A stretch of 64,000 nt of DNA, from positions 124,001 to 188,000 of the forward strand of contig NZ_SAWY01000009.1 of assembly GCF_006439335.1 (NCBI RefSeq), read 5' to 3'. Position 1 is the first letter of the stretch; each line of letters starts with the position of its first letter. Positions 35,989 to 46,932 of the stretch are shown here, piece by piece. Under the pieces are notes generated by a model. It was given only the letters and a program-made list of their open reading frames with translations. It was not told the origin of the DNA and searched no databases. This DNA is from Litorilituus lipolyticus (GTDB taxonomy: Bacteria > Pseudomonadota > Gammaproteobacteria > Enterobacterales > Alteromonadaceae). The translations under genes were made by a program, and so were the position numbers.

Positions 35989-36699
35989 CTAAGGCGTATT
36001 TTCTAACGCGATTTTCTCTAAGGCAACATACATTGCTTCAGCCAAAATCCAATCATCGTTATTATCAATATCATGGACTTCATATTTTGGCAAAATATAA
36101 GGTATTGCCGCATCAGAAAACATACACTTTTCAGACAAGAAACCTTGTGCCGTGCCCCAATAAAACTGTCCTGCATCAAAATAGGCAGGAGTAAGATCTT
36201 GAGTTCTAATACCAAACGAATCTGGTTCAAACATGGCTATTTTCTGCTTATCTGAAATACTAAATGCTTGTTGAATTGGAACTGGGTACTCACAGACACC
36301 AAAGCAGTATATTTTTTCTGTTTGTGAAGTGAGTATGCTTAATGCTTTTTTTAATGACTCGGCTTTAACAAATGGTGAAGTACCATAGAGTGTACATACG
36401 TAATTTGCAGGCGTGCCAGCTTCAGCTAACCAATTAATAGCATGGTTGATAACTTCTAATGTACCGCAATGATCATCAGATAATTCAGCAGGCCTGATGA
36501 AAGGGGTTTTCGCACCAAATTTTCTCGCAACTTCTGCTATTTCTTGATCATCGGTAGATACAATAACCTGATCAAAACACCCTGAAGTTATTGCGGCTTC
36601 AATAGCGTAAGCAATAATAGGTTTGCCACAAAAGTTTTTGATATTTTTTCTAGGAATTCTTTTGCTACCGCCACGAGCGGGAATGATACAAACGTTAAT
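35989..36699 (-). CDS. pseF: CMP-pseudaminic acid cytidylyltransferase PseF, apparent ATT start
   Basis: PseF activates pseudaminic acid with CTP. Reading - from 36699 gives 236 residues in one open frame: N-V-C-I-I-P-A-R-G-G-S-K-R-I-P-R-K-N-I-K (nucleotide-binding motif), VIVSTDDQEIAEVA, RPAELSDDHCGT and EPDSFGIRTQDL. No ATG, GTG or TTG occurs between the upstream stop (36718-36720) and the nucleotide-binding motif. The codon where PseF proteins normally begin (M-N-x-C-I-I-P) is ATT at 36697-36699, with AGTAGGTG just upstream. The first in-frame ATG would be residue 156, inside the enzyme. Confidence 0.85.
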   Translation of the reverse strand: MNVCIIPARGGSKRIPRKNIKNFCGKPIIAYAIEAAITSGCFDQVIVSTDDQEIAEVARKFGAKTPFIRPAELSDDHCGTLEVINHAINWLAEAGTPANYVCTLYGTSPFVKAESLKKALSILTSQTEKIYCFGVCEYPVPIQQAFSISDKQKIAMFEPDSFGIRTQDLTPAYFDAGQFYWGTAQGFLSEKCMFSDAAIPYILPKYEVHDIDNNDDWILAEAMYVALEKIALENTP

Positions 36700-36782
36700 A
36701 TGACACCTACTTTTCGTTTATGACTTGTTGAAGATAAGCTTAGCTGTTCATCTGTTGAGTATATTGATTATTAAGCATAATT

Positions 36783-38033
36783 TCACCCTGTATTTACAGA
36801 TAAAATCGGGGAAGTATGTGCCTTATTATCACGCATTTGTTTAATCGCCTTAGCTAATATCGTTAAAATATCATGGCTTTGCTCAAGGTTTATACAAGCA
36901 TCGGTGGTACTTTGCCCGTAAGTTAGCTGGGTAATATCACTTAAGCTTTGTCTTCCTTGCACCAAGAAGCTCTCTATCATTAAACCAAATACTGTTTGGC
37001 TACCTTGTTTTATGTAGTTTGCAATATCGCGGGCAACTAGTTTTTGCTTTAAATGATCTTTGTCGCTGTTGCTATGGCTGCAATCAACCATCAACCTTGA
37101 TAAGTGCTTCGCCTTTTTAAGCTGTTGGCATGCATTATCAATACTTTGCTGTGAATAATTAGGCTGCTTGCCACCTCGCAATATTAAGTGACTGTTTTTA
37201 TTACCTACACTGGTACAAATTGATAGTTGCCCTTGGTTGTTAGGAAGATAGAGTGTATGGCTTTCTTTTGCTGAGGTGATGGCATCAATAGCGATTTGAG
37301 TATTCCCATCGGTAGTATTTTTAAAACCTATAGGAAAATCAAACAGAGAAGCCAACTCTCTATGGGATTGACTTTGCGAGGTGCGAGCACCAATTGCTCC
37401 CCAACTAATTAAATCACTAATATGACTAGCCACATTTATATTTAAAAACTCTGTTGCCGTTGCTAGACCTAATTCATTAATCGCTAAAAGCAGCTTTCTT
37501 GCACTATATAAACCTTCGTTGACATCATAGCTTTGATCAAGATGAGGGTCATTAATCAAGCCTTTCCAGCCAAGGGTTGTTCTAGGTTTTTCAAGAAATA
37601 CTCGCATTACAATGAGTAATTCTTGAGAAAATTCGTGACTCATTAACTTGAGTTGCTTTGCGTATTCTAAGGCAGCAGCGGGATCATGAATAGAGCAGGG
37701 GCCTATAATCACTACCAACCTATCATCTTGATTGTTGATGATGGACTTGATTGTTTTTTGACTGTCTTTGATGAATGTTTTAGTGAAGGGAGAAACAATG
37801 AGTTGTTGTTTTAATTGCTCTGGTGTAATGAGGGGGGATTCAGTTAATTTAGTCGCCTTTCTTTCACTCGATTTTGTTTCTGTTAGCTTTGCTTCACTTA
37901 GAGTGGTTTCACCTGGATTTGTAACCGAGCGAAGTTGCTCAGCATGATGGTTATTTTGCTCAATATTTTTTGTCGTATTCTCGACAGTTTTGCAATCTTG
38001 TTCATTTAACCGATTTATGGAATGGTTAAGCAT
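36783..38033 (-). CDS. Class I 3-deoxy-7-phosphoheptulonate (DAHP) synthase with N-terminal extension
   Basis: DAHP synthase joins phosphoenolpyruvate and erythrose 4-phosphate at the entry to the shikimate pathway. The 416-residue product keeps the AroFGH-type active-site motifs: GPCSIHDP, EKPRTTLGWKGLINDP, SWGAIGARTSQSQSHRELAS, GFKNTTDGN, LRGGKQPNYS, DCSHSNSD and TDACI. The ATG at 38033 is chosen for its AAGGG site. The first 65 or so residues are a polar low-complexity extension not present in typical enzymes. It is embedded between a methyltransferase gene and pseF, an unexpected place. Confidence 0.85.
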   Translation of the reverse strand: MLNHSINRLNEQDCKTVENTTKNIEQNNHHAEQLRSVTNPGETTLSEAKLTETKSSERKATKLTESPLITPEQLKQQLIVSPFTKTFIKDSQKTIKSIINNQDDRLVVIIGPCSIHDPAAALEYAKQLKLMSHEFSQELLIVMRVFLEKPRTTLGWKGLINDPHLDQSYDVNEGLYSARKLLLAINELGLATATEFLNINVASHISDLISWGAIGARTSQSQSHRELASLFDFPIGFKNTTDGNTQIAIDAITSAKESHTLYLPNNQGQLSICTSVGNKNSHLILRGGKQPNYSQQSIDNACQQLKKAKHLSRLMVDCSHSNSDKDHLKQKLVARDIANYIKQGSQTVFGLMIESFLVQGRQSLSDITQLTYGQSTTDACINLEQSHDILTILAKAIKQMRDNKAHTSPILSVNTG

Positions 38034-38045
38034 TAGTTTACCCTT

Positions 38046-38094
38046 ATACAAAGGCCATATTACCTTTGTATCGGTCAGGGTAAGAATAAGTTTA
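38046..38094 (-). promoter_or_regulatory. Sigma-28-like promoter with overlapping palindrome upstream of DAHP synthase
   Basis: On -, TAAACTTA (38087-38094), an 11-nt spacer and ACCGATAC (38068-38075) match the sigma-28 consensus at 6 of 8 positions in each box. An inverted repeat of 9 bp, ATACAAAGG (38063-38071 on -) and CCTTTGTAT (38046-38054), overlaps the -10 box and the predicted start site. It could be an operator or a leader hairpin. Confidence 0.4.
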
Positions 38095-38125
38095 ATCTTG
38101 CATTTTGTGGTGACACTTAATGGCG

Positions 38126-38953
38126 CTAGTCAAAACGCCTAGTTAGTTTTAAATCAAGGCTATCGGGGTATTCTTCAATTGCCCACTCATTCTTCTGCCA
38201 ATCAAACGGGCATCTTTCCTCAACAGACAGTAAATCTTTATCCTCAATACCTTCAAGGTTGACCAAAGGAAGACCAAGTTGAGAAACCATTAATTCATTT
38301 AAAAGATGATCTTGTTGCCAGTGAATCCCAGTTATTTGACGATTAGGGCTTTCCCAGCCTGTTGAGTCAGGTGAGCCATGGCCATTTCGGCCTTCACTTT
38401 GCTCAAACATAACTTTTTGCCATTGGGTATTACGAATGAACTTTCGATATGCTCGAACCGTTTCTGTTTTACCACTGCTTCGAGCAAGTCTTCCCCAGTT
38501 GGCACAATATTCAACGTTATCTAATACCACAATTGCTTGAGTAGCCTTTTCGGTAATCGCTTCAATGACTTCTTTTCTTGATATACCGTCATTTACAACA
38601 AGTGACCATGGATTAAGCTCAAAAATTCCATCGCCAATTTCACTGTAATCTTGGGCTTTTAATATGGTTAAATCATGATCTGCATAAGCGCTAATTGCAC
38701 TTGATAGGTTATCGGTTACCGCAACGGAAAAGCCTGCCTTTTCAGCAAGTAAACATAAATCACTAATAAAGCTGTCATCACTTTCTATAGTGAGTACTTG
38801 ACACTTTTTCTGCAAAAAATATAACGTTGAATTGCCGCCACCCCATTCCAGCACTGATAACTTTTCATTAATTAATGTTGGATACCATTTAAATAAGTTA
38901 TTTAAAAATTGAATTGAGGCATCTGCGATCCATGGAGTTATTCTTAGAAACAT
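38126..38953 (-). CDS. Putative SAM-dependent methyltransferase (LEWGGGNST motif)
   Basis: A protein of about 275 residues with a Rossmann-like motif VLEWGGGNSTLYFLQKKC followed by VLTIESDDSF, as in class I methyltransferases. The rest is not recognised; it contains VLDNVEYCANWGRLARSSGK and a Gly/Ser/His-rich loop. The ATG at 38953 has AAAGG upstream; longer in-frame starts lack a site. It is 26 bp downstream of the FkbM gene. Its substrate is unknown, but the operon suggests the glycan. Confidence 0.65.
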   Translation of the reverse strand: MFLRITPWIADASIQFLNNLFKWYPTLINEKLSVLEWGGGNSTLYFLQKKCQVLTIESDDSFISDLCLLAEKAGFSVAVTDNLSSAISAYADHDLTILKAQDYSEIGDGIFELNPWSLVVNDGISRKEVIEAITEKATQAIVVLDNVEYCANWGRLARSSGKTETVRAYRKFIRNTQWQKVMFEQSEGRNGHGSPDSTGWESPNRQITGIHWQQDHLLNELMVSQLGLPLVNLEGIEDKDLLSVEERCPFDWQKNEWAIEEYPDSLDLKLTRRFD

Positions 38954-38979
38954 AATAATACCTTTAGTAATAAAATGGT

Positions 38980-40107
38980 TTAATTTGAATAATTGAAACG
39001 ACTTTTGTCGATACAATACAGCGTTAGTTCAAAGCCATAATGCCCGTGCTGTCTTAAAAAAAGTTGGTAATCGGGGTTTATCGCTTTGATTAATTGTGGG
39101 ATTTCCCAAATATGGCTAGGTTGGTGGTAACAAGATACAGCGATATTAGGTCGTTGTTGCTTGATGAGTTCTGTAGCACCTGTAATCACATCTAAATCAG
39201 CGCCTTCAACGTCAATTTTAATTAGGTTCACCGTTGAGTTTGCATGAGTGTCATCGAGTTTAGTGACAAAAATCTCTGTTTCACCCTCATCACTTATATG
39301 TGAAGCAGCACCATCGCCTGAAGTAAACCGTAGTACTTTATTGATATTTCCTACGCCCATAGGGAAGCAATTAATATTGGCTTGAGGAAAGTCATTTTTG
39401 ATTTTGCTAGCAGCAGCAGTCAGTGCATGATAATTATCTAGCTCTGGCTCAAAGGCTGCATATGATTTTATTTTATCTTTGAAAACGGCAAAAAATTGTT
39501 TGATGGTATCTCCATCAAAAGCACCACAGTCAAGGATATGTAGGTCATCTAGCCCAGTACATAAATCTATTTCTGGAGGAAAATACTCTTCACAGTAATC
39601 GGGTTTAATATAATCTTCTACAGCAAAAGATTGCCTGAAATTGGCAATATTAGTTAATAGTGCTTTACTTCTTTCATCATTAAAAAAACTTAAAACGGTT
39701 TCAAAACCTTGCTGGTTAACAAAGTTTTCATCATGAGGGTTTCTCCAGAGTAAACCATCATGACTAATGATAGATAAAGTCTCAGGGAATTCACTCATGG
39801 TTTGATAAGGTGAAACTAAATGTGTATAGCCCATTTGGCTAAGTTGTTCAAACAAAGCCTCATCTACACCCGATTTTACAGGGGGAAGTAATACTGCAAT
39901 ATAGACTGTTGCATGTGCTTTATCTTCGGCTTTAATTTCATCAGGTCGATACATGTATTTGCCTTTGACCCTATCGCGTGGAGCATAAGCATCAATGAAC
40001 TCATAATGAGTATTTTGCTGATCAAATAATTGCGCAAGGGCTAAACCTAGGTACGAGGCACCGTAAATGAATGTTTTGTTATTAGGTATTGGAGTATTCA
40101 TTTGCAT
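38980..40107 (-). CDS. FkbM-family methyltransferase with N-terminal Rossmann-like domain
   Basis: A 375-residue two-part protein. The first about 100 residues start with TFIYGASYLGLALAQLF, a nucleotide-binding-like loop. The C-terminal part (about 165-360) is an FkbM methyltransferase with HILDCGAFDGDTIKQF (motif I), AAFEPELDNYHAL and LIKIDVEGADLDVITGA. FkbM enzymes O-methylate sugars or similar hydroxyls. It lies between the aldo/keto reductase and the second methyltransferase-like gene. Confidence 0.85.
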   Translation of the reverse strand: MQMNTPIPNNKTFIYGASYLGLALAQLFDQQNTHYEFIDAYAPRDRVKGKYMYRPDEIKAEDKAHATVYIAVLLPPVKSGVDEALFEQLSQMGYTHLVSPYQTMSEFPETLSIISHDGLLWRNPHDENFVNQQGFETVLSFFNDERSKALLTNIANFRQSFAVEDYIKPDYCEEYFPPEIDLCTGLDDLHILDCGAFDGDTIKQFFAVFKDKIKSYAAFEPELDNYHALTAAASKIKNDFPQANINCFPMGVGNINKVLRFTSGDGAASHISDEGETEIFVTKLDDTHANSTVNLIKIDVEGADLDVITGATELIKQQRPNIAVSCYHQPSHIWEIPQLIKAINPDYQLFLRQHGHYGFELTLYCIDKSRFNYSN

Positions 40108-40119
40108 CGAGTCCTATCG

Positions 40120-40991
40120 TTAAGGCCAGTTAGTTGGCGATAAAATATTTTCATCTGATAAAGCGAATTGCTCAGCATTATCAATAATAATGTCCTTCTC
40201 AATAGCATTAACCAATTGTTCAAGTTGTTCGCATGTATTGACCCCACATATTAGTTTATCTATTTGCGAAGTGTTTTTAACAAAATTAAGGGTTAACTCT
40301 ATTAATGACAAGTTATTTTGTTTAGCAAAGGTTTTTAGCTGATTTAACGGGATAAAAGCAGGAGAGAAAAAAGGATTTAATGTAGTTTGATCCGCAAAAA
40401 ATAACCCTTGTAAAAAGACTGAACGGGCATGAATTTCAATATTTCGACTCTTCAATTCATCTAAGGTGCCACTTTTAAGTAAGCGTTGATCAAAAATATT
40501 AAAAGGTAATTGAATTACATCGACATCGTAATGCGCTAAAAGCTGTTCAATTTGCTGTTGATGATAAACAGAAACACCAATGCGCTTGATATTACCTTGT
40601 GATTTTTGTTCTGTTAGTGCTTGATAAATTCGTTCGCCGTTAGTTTTAAATAAATCATCGCATTGATGGACAAGCACACCTGCTAACTTGGCTGTTTTTA
40701 ATTGCTCCATTGAGCGCTTTAGTGAAGTGAGTATTGTCTCTATATGGTGTTGTTCGATGTTTGAATCATTAATCGCAATCGATTTAGTAATGATGTCAAA
40801 TTGTGAGTTTAAAGGTTCATAACTGCCTAACACAGCTTCAGCGTTTCCATAACTTGACGACGTATCGAGGGTTGTAATGCCTGCTTTATGTGCAAAAGAT
40901 AAAGTGCGATACACTTCTTCAAGAGGTGTTTGACCTTGAGTATTGCTTACCCCGTAATTTAAACCAAACTGAACAGTGCCTAATGCTAGTT

Positions 40992-40995
<4 letters not shown>
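40120..40995 (-). CDS. Aldo/keto reductase
   Basis: A 291-residue NADPH-dependent reductase of the aldo/keto reductase barrel family. It starts LALGTVQFGLNYGVSN and shows the catalytic tetrad context DTSSSYGNAE (Asp, Tyr), ITKS (Lys) and VLVHQCDD (His). Its ATG overlaps the pseC stop (ATGA), so it is translated with pseC. It is an accessory step not found in the minimal Pse pathway. Confidence 0.88.
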
Positions 40996-43481
<2,486 letters not shown>

Positions 43482-43793
43482 TTATAATAGGTTAGCTATT
43501 TTATTGTACAACTCTGTTGCTTGGCTTTGAGATAAATTACCGGTAGATTTTGCCCGGCCAATGGTAGATGTCACTCTAATGACATCATCGGCAATTTCAT
43601 TGATTTGCTGAGAAGCTTCGAGCTGATTTTCTTGTTGTAGTTTTTCGCGCGCTAAACTTGATATGTTAACTACATCACTCGCGTTTTGACCAAAAGTAGA
43701 CTGTAAATACGGTGCTTTAGTAGAAGTATCGGCTGTTGAGGTATTAGCCCGATTAATTTCTATTCCCGCTGTTAATGGTGATAATGCTGGCAT
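43482..43793 (-). CDS. Small FlgM-like or uncharacterised flagellar protein
   Basis: A 103-residue acidic protein I do not firmly recognise. It has a Thr/Ser-rich N-terminus and ASDVVNISSLAREKLQQ (about 38-54). The C-terminal helical segment is DDVIRVTSTIGRAK plus SQATELYNKIANLL. The D-x-V-x-(I/L)-S-x-x-A block followed by an R-V-x-x-I helix and a terminal I-A-x-x-L recalls FlgM, the anti-sigma-28 factor, but the match is by eye only. It is divergent from flrA, between the glycosylation island and the regulators. Confidence 0.5.
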   Translation of the reverse strand: MPALSPLTAGIEINRANTSTADTSTKAPYLQSTFGQNASDVVNISSLAREKLQQENQLEASQQINEIADDVIRVTSTIGRAKSTGNLSQSQATELYNKIANLL

Positions 43794-44002
43794 GATTAAT
43801 TCTACTTAAATAACAACATTCAAAAAGTTAAACTTGTGCTCACATTAAGTTATGTGCGTCAAATTAAGTATAGGTCGAAATTGTATGAAAAACGAGCACC
43901 TCTAGTTTGGTAAAAATTATTGAATAACTAGCTGATTAAATAGGAAGTTAATTAGTTTGGTGTCAAAAAAACGCCATTTAGCAAAAAAGTGTCAATAATT
44001 TG

Positions 44003-44030
44003 TTGATTATTATTATCTTCTGGCTAGAAT
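44003..44030 (+). promoter_or_regulatory. Possible sigma-70 promoter for flrA
   Basis: TTGATT (44003-44008), a 16-nt spacer and TAGAAT (44025-44030) resemble a sigma-70 promoter about 50 nt upstream of flrA. No sigma-54 or sigma-28 match was found in this 295-bp gap, which fits flrA being the top of the cascade. Confidence 0.4.
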
Positions 44031-44088
44031 CACAATAAATGAACTGGTAAACCCCTTTTTAATAATAAGCATTTTAAAGAGCGATTTT

Positions 44089-45594
44089 ATGACCGATACT
44101 TCGATACTTCATGGCCACAAACAAATTTTAGTGGTTGATAATGATAATGCCAGAGCACACCAAATAGCGACGGTATTTTCATTTGTAGGAGAGCACTATA
44201 CTTTGTGCTCTCAGGAAGAAGTATCAAATTACCTCAAACAAAGTGACCATATTTTATCTGTTGTACTTTGTGGTGATTTATCTTCATTAACTGAAAAGCT
44301 TGTAAAAGATAACCCTGCCATTCCTTTTTTACTTCATGAGGTTGTTGATGCTAATGCCTTAAATCACTATGTGAATGTGATTGGCTCTTTATCAACACCA
44401 CTAAATTATGCGCAATTGACGCAAATGATCCATCATTGTCATCAATATCATAATAAATTGCCACGCCAAGGCGCTAAATTAGCTAGTAGCGCTTTGTTTC
44501 GCTCATTAGTCGGCATAAGTGAACCCATGACACAAGTGAGATTTCTCATTGAGCAGGTGGCGAAAACCCCAGCGAGTGTTTTAGTGCTTGGAGAATCTGG
44601 TACTGGTAAAGAAGTGGTGGCTCGAAATATTCATAATCTTTCAGAGCGCTCTGATAACGCATTTGTGCCAGTAAATTGTGGTGCTATTCCAGCTGAACTT
44701 TTAGAGAGTGAATTATTTGGTCATGAGAAGGGCGCTTTTACTGGTGCTATCTCTACTAGAAAAGGGCGTTTTGAATTAGCAGAAGGTGGTACATTATTTC
44801 TAGATGAAATTGGTGATATGCCGCAACCCATGCAAGTAAAACTTTTAAGGGTGTTGCAAGAAAGAACTTTTGAACGTGTTGGTGGTAGTAAAAGTATCAA
44901 AGCAGATGTTCGTATTATTGCAGCAACGCATCAACAGCTTGAAGATATGATAAAAACAGGAGACTTTAGGGAAGATCTTTTCTATCGATTAAATGTTTTC
45001 CCTATTGAAACTCCTGCATTACGTGAGCGTAAAGAAGATATACCGTTGCTATTAAAAGAGCTGTTAACACGATTTGAGCATGAGCAAGGCAAAACAGTGC
45101 GCTTTACAGAGAAAGCGATTGAATCGTTAATGGAACATCCGTGGGCAGGAAATGTAAGAGAGCTATCTAACTTAATTGAACGTATGCTTATTATGTATGG
45201 TGAACAAATTGTTGATGTAGCTGAACTGCCCAATAAATATCAGCATATTGATGTTGAAGCATACGAACCAGAATATCCTGAAGAGTTGCAAGAGCAAGAT
45301 GCAATAAATGAATTATTCTCGGGCTTTGATTACGATGAAGAAAGCTGTGAAGAAAACGATGACAATGGTTCAAATCTTATTGGCATGGAAGAAACTTCAT
45401 CTAATACAGGTTTGTTACCTGACGAAGGAATTAACCTTAAAGAGCACTTGGCAGAGCTTGAAGTGTCATTAATTAATCAGTCATTAGAAAAGCATGACTG
45501 GGTTGTAGCAAGAGCTGCTGAAACGCTGGGTATGCGTCGTACAACCTTGGTTGAGAAAATGCGTAAGTATGACTTGCAAAAACCTAGCGAATAA
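44089..45594 (+). CDS. flrA: Flagellar master regulator FlrA/FleQ (sigma-54 activator)
   Basis: FlrA activates the first sigma-54-dependent flagellar genes. The 501-residue protein has an N-terminal FleQ receiver-like domain (about 10-120; ILVVDNDNARAHQ, without the usual phospho-acceptor context). The AAA+ domain follows, with Walker A GESGTGKE (168-175) and the sigma-54 contact loop GAFTGA (215-220). After an acidic linker (about 395-445) comes a Fis-type helix-turn-helix (ARAAETLGMRRTTLVEKM). It is followed by flrB and flrC. Confidence 0.93.
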   Translation: MTDTSILHGHKQILVVDNDNARAHQIATVFSFVGEHYTLCSQEEVSNYLKQSDHILSVVLCGDLSSLTEKLVKDNPAIPFLLHEVVDANALNHYVNVIGSLSTPLNYAQLTQMIHHCHQYHNKLPRQGAKLASSALFRSLVGISEPMTQVRFLIEQVAKTPASVLVLGESGTGKEVVARNIHNLSERSDNAFVPVNCGAIPAELLESELFGHEKGAFTGAISTRKGRFELAEGGTLFLDEIGDMPQPMQVKLLRVLQERTFERVGGSKSIKADVRIIAATHQQLEDMIKTGDFREDLFYRLNVFPIETPALRERKEDIPLLLKELLTRFEHEQGKTVRFTEKAIESLMEHPWAGNVRELSNLIERMLIMYGEQIVDVAELPNKYQHIDVEAYEPEYPEELQEQDAINELFSGFDYDEESCEENDDNGSNLIGMEETSSNTGLLPDEGINLKEHLAELEVSLINQSLEKHDWVVARAAETLGMRRTTLVEKMRKYDLQKPSE

Positions 45595-45670
45595 CAAATA
45601 GACAATAATTTGACTAAGATAAATGTCATGATTATTGCTGTAACCTATTGAAATAATGTTGCTTTAAAAA

Positions 45671-45685
45671 TGGCACATTAAATGC
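45671..45685 (+). promoter_or_regulatory. Sigma-54 promoter for flrBC
   Basis: TGGCACATTAAATGC keeps the TGGCAC -24 box and the GG-N10-GC spacing. Transcription would start near 45697, 30 nt before the flrB ATG. This matches the Vibrio pathway, where FlrA with sigma-54 activates flrBC. Confidence 0.82.
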
Positions 45686-45688
45686 TTT

Positions 45689-45723
45689 ATGGTACTTAAT
45701 TACTATGTTTAATTGAGTACCAT
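45689..45723. repeat. 13-bp palindrome across the predicted flrB start site
   Basis: ATGGTACTTAATT (45689-45701) and AATTGAGTACCAT (45711-45723) are inverted repeats with one mismatch (a G-T wobble in RNA) around a 9-nt centre. The palindrome begins right after the sigma-54 -12 element, covers the expected start near 45697 and ends 3 nt before the flrB ATG. No conventional ribosome-binding site is visible outside it. Confidence 0.75.
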
Positions 45724-45726
45724 ATT

Positions 45727-46932
45727 ATGGCATTAGCAGTACATTCAATCGAAGAAACCTCTACAGGCAACCGTTTTAATATAGCCAATGCTTCTTTGGC
45801 TGATGCAGGGCAATCATTAGAGCAAGAGGCTTTTCCTGGTGAATTAGCAGCACTGCGCGCTCAATACTCAAAAAATTCCATAGAACAACCACTCACTCAA
45901 AGTGCCTTATCTAAGCGACAAAATGCTAAACAGCATAAACTAGCCGATCAACTCATTGAAGTGATGCCTACAGGACTCGTTGTTCTAGACGGTAATGGTA
46001 TTGTCACTAAGATCAATAAAGTGGCGAGATTACTTTTAGAAGAGCCTATATTAGGGCAAGCATGGTTTGATGTTATTACTCGTTCATTCAAACCAAGAGA
46101 AGATGATTGGCATGAAGTCTCTTTAAAAGATGGTCGACGAGTTAAGCTGGAAATTTCAAGTTTAGGGGATCAACCGGGTCAGTTGATCATGATCACTGAC
46201 TTGACTGAAACTCGATTGTTGCAAGATAAGATTGGTCAAATGCAACGTTTGTCTTCCCTAGGAAAAATGGTATCAACGCTAGCGCATCAAATCAGAACGC
46301 CATTATCAGCGGCGATACTATATGGTGCAAATTTATCAAATCATCAATTGTCAGAACATGCGCGGATAAAATTTCAAGATAAGCTAAATTCACGATTAAA
46401 AGATTTAGAGCAACAAGTTAATGATATGTTGCTGTTCTCTAAAAGTGGTACAGAGCAAGTTGTCGCGCCAATAACCGTTAATGCACTACTAAATGATGCG
46501 GTTCAAGGTGTAGAAGCCTTGGTGAACAAAGCTGGCGCAGAAGTGAAAGTACAGTTACCCGAAGAAAGTGGTCAAATCCTCGGTAACAAAAATGCCTTAA
46601 CAGGCGCTATTCAAAATTTAATTCATAATGCATTACAGCTTATTGAAGAAAAGGCACAAATTGCGATTCAGGTTTACTACCGTGACTCTGATGTTTATAT
46701 CAGTGTCAAAGATAATGGCCCAGGTGTGCCTAGCAATATTAAAGATAAAATATTCCAACCTTTTTTTACTTCTTCAAGCCAAGGAACTGGCTTAGGTTTA
46801 GCGGTTGTTAAATCCGTTATCAATGCACATCAAGGCGAAGTGAATCTGATTAGTCAAGCAGGAGAGGGAGCACATTTTATTCTCAAGTTACCCAAGTTAG
46901 AGACAGTAACAACGATGGGAGAGTTATCATGA
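45727..46932 (+). CDS. flrB: Flagellar sensor histidine kinase FlrB/FleS
   Basis: FlrB phosphorylates FlrC. The 401-residue protein has no membrane segments, consistent with a cytoplasmic kinase. A PAS-like domain (about 74-165) is followed by the HisKA helix with SLGKMVSTLAHQIRTPLSA (phospho-His187). The HATPase domain follows, with NLIHNAL, DNGPGVP and GTGLGLAVVKSV. It overlaps flrC by 4 bp. Confidence 0.93.
   Translation: MALAVHSIEETSTGNRFNIANASLADAGQSLEQEAFPGELAALRAQYSKNSIEQPLTQSALSKRQNAKQHKLADQLIEVMPTGLVVLDGNGIVTKINKVARLLLEEPILGQAWFDVITRSFKPREDDWHEVSLKDGRRVKLEISSLGDQPGQLIMITDLTETRLLQDKIGQMQRLSSLGKMVSTLAHQIRTPLSAAILYGANLSNHQLSEHARIKFQDKLNSRLKDLEQQVNDMLLFSKSGTEQVVAPITVNALLNDAVQGVEALVNKAGAEVKVQLPEESGQILGNKNALTGAIQNLIHNALQLIEEKAQIAIQVYYRDSDVYISVKDNGPGVPSNIKDKIFQPFFTSSSQGTGLGLAVVKSVINAHQGEVNLISQAGEGAHFILKLPKLETVTTMGELS

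Noticed and set aside
35989-36234. pseF as a truncated 81-residue pseudogene
   Set aside because: The frame stays open upstream to 36699 and encodes the whole conserved cytidylyltransferase. Only a standard start codon is missing.
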